64,000 bases of DNA from Streptomyces nodosus (GTDB taxonomy: Bacteria > Actinomycetota > Actinomycetes > Streptomycetales > Streptomycetaceae), in contig NZ_CP023747.1 of the NCBI RefSeq assembly GCF_008704995.1, forward strand, positions 1,700,501 through 1,764,500. The letters are read 5' to 3'. How positions within the stretch are numbered: position 1 is the stretch's first letter; each line of letters starts with the position of its first letter. Shown piece by piece: positions 63,898-64,000 of this stretch. Both the position numbers and the translations under genes were made by a program. Under the pieces are notes generated by a model. It worked only from the letters and a program-made list of their open reading frames with translations. It ran no database searches and was not told the DNA's origin.

Positions 63898-64000
63898 CCA
63901 TATGGTCGGTGAACCAGTCACGGGCCAGTTCGGCCACCGTCCGCAGCGCGCCGGGCTCCTCGAACAGGTGGGTGGCGCCGGGGACGACCGCGAGCCGGCT
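63881..64000 (-). CDS. C-terminal end of an alpha/beta hydrolase (dienelactone hydrolase-like)
   Basis: Only the last 39 residues are inside the window. LAVVPGATHLFEEPGAL is the region of the catalytic His in dienelactone hydrolase-like proteins, which in Streptomyces are sometimes fused to a phosphoribosyltransferase domain. The stop TAG is at 63881-63883, inside a tandem duplication. Confidence 0.65.
   Translation of the reverse strand, partial: SRLAVVPGATHLFEEPGALRTVAELARDWFTDHMAPAHV

Overview
The window is a very GC-rich chromosomal segment of a Streptomyces (or a very close relative). The evidence is third-position GC bias, many GTG starts with GGAGG-type ribosome sites, a conservon, chaplins, the mycothiol gene mshC, the gyl glycerol operon and the complete Pup-proteasome locus. 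Gene order matches what I remember of the S. coelicolor core chromosome from about SCO1626 to the 1680s. Gene names rest on motifs and that remembered order; no database search was run.

Layout. 1-3300: conservon rarABCD followed by the first codons of the P450 gene rarE (minus strand). 3734-8004: Ski2-like helicase, tatC and tatA. 8242-13962: two small proteins, the WYL regulators pafC and pafB, two FKBP-type prolyl isomerases and the Pup ligase pafA. 13972-16351: an MFS exporter divergent from a LacI regulator, with repeated operator-like sites between them. 16485-22652: prcA, prcB, an HNH nuclease, pup, dop and arc, all on the minus strand; arc has its own terminator. 22900-26573: ferredoxin, an exported protein, trmI and a site-2 protease. 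26782-28231: an IS110-family insertion sequence just upstream of a RecB-like nuclease gene. 28260-33113: nuclease, orphan response regulator, orphan peptide-binding lipoprotein, HAD phosphatase. 33114-42146: metH divergent from gylR, then glpF-glpK-glpD. 42388-47220: PAC2-family protein, mshC and a conserved three-gene set (SCO1664-like, DUF3090, histidine phosphatase). 47409-54011: CorA, ferritin-like protein, F420-type oxidoreductase, aldo/keto reductase and a degenerate RecD2-like protein. 54652-58539: acidic protein, DUF5703 protein, long chaplin chpC, short chaplin chpH, M20 peptidase. 58725-60116: tRNA-Leu(GAG) and a small accessory interval bounded by a decayed copy of the tRNA 3' end. 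60125-64000: truncated semialdehyde dehydrogenase, PolX, CapA-like protein and the end of an alpha/beta hydrolase.

How the genes work together. Pup is activated by Dop, ligated by PafA, and the tagged proteins are unfolded by Arc and degraded in the PrcA/PrcB chamber. PafB and PafC lie a few genes away and are the known DNA-damage regulator pair of mycobacteria. The glycerol set takes up glycerol (GlpF), phosphorylates it (GlpK) and oxidises it (GlpD) under GylR. The chaplins coat aerial hyphae, and the rar conservon also bears on aerial growth.

No clearly new defence or biosynthetic system was found. The best leads are the IS110 element with a reconstructable empty site and candidate bridge-RNA region, the decayed tRNA-Leu repeat, the HNH nuclease overlapping prcB, the RecD2-like protein without a Walker A motif, probable leaderless promoters, and several intergenic tandem repeats.
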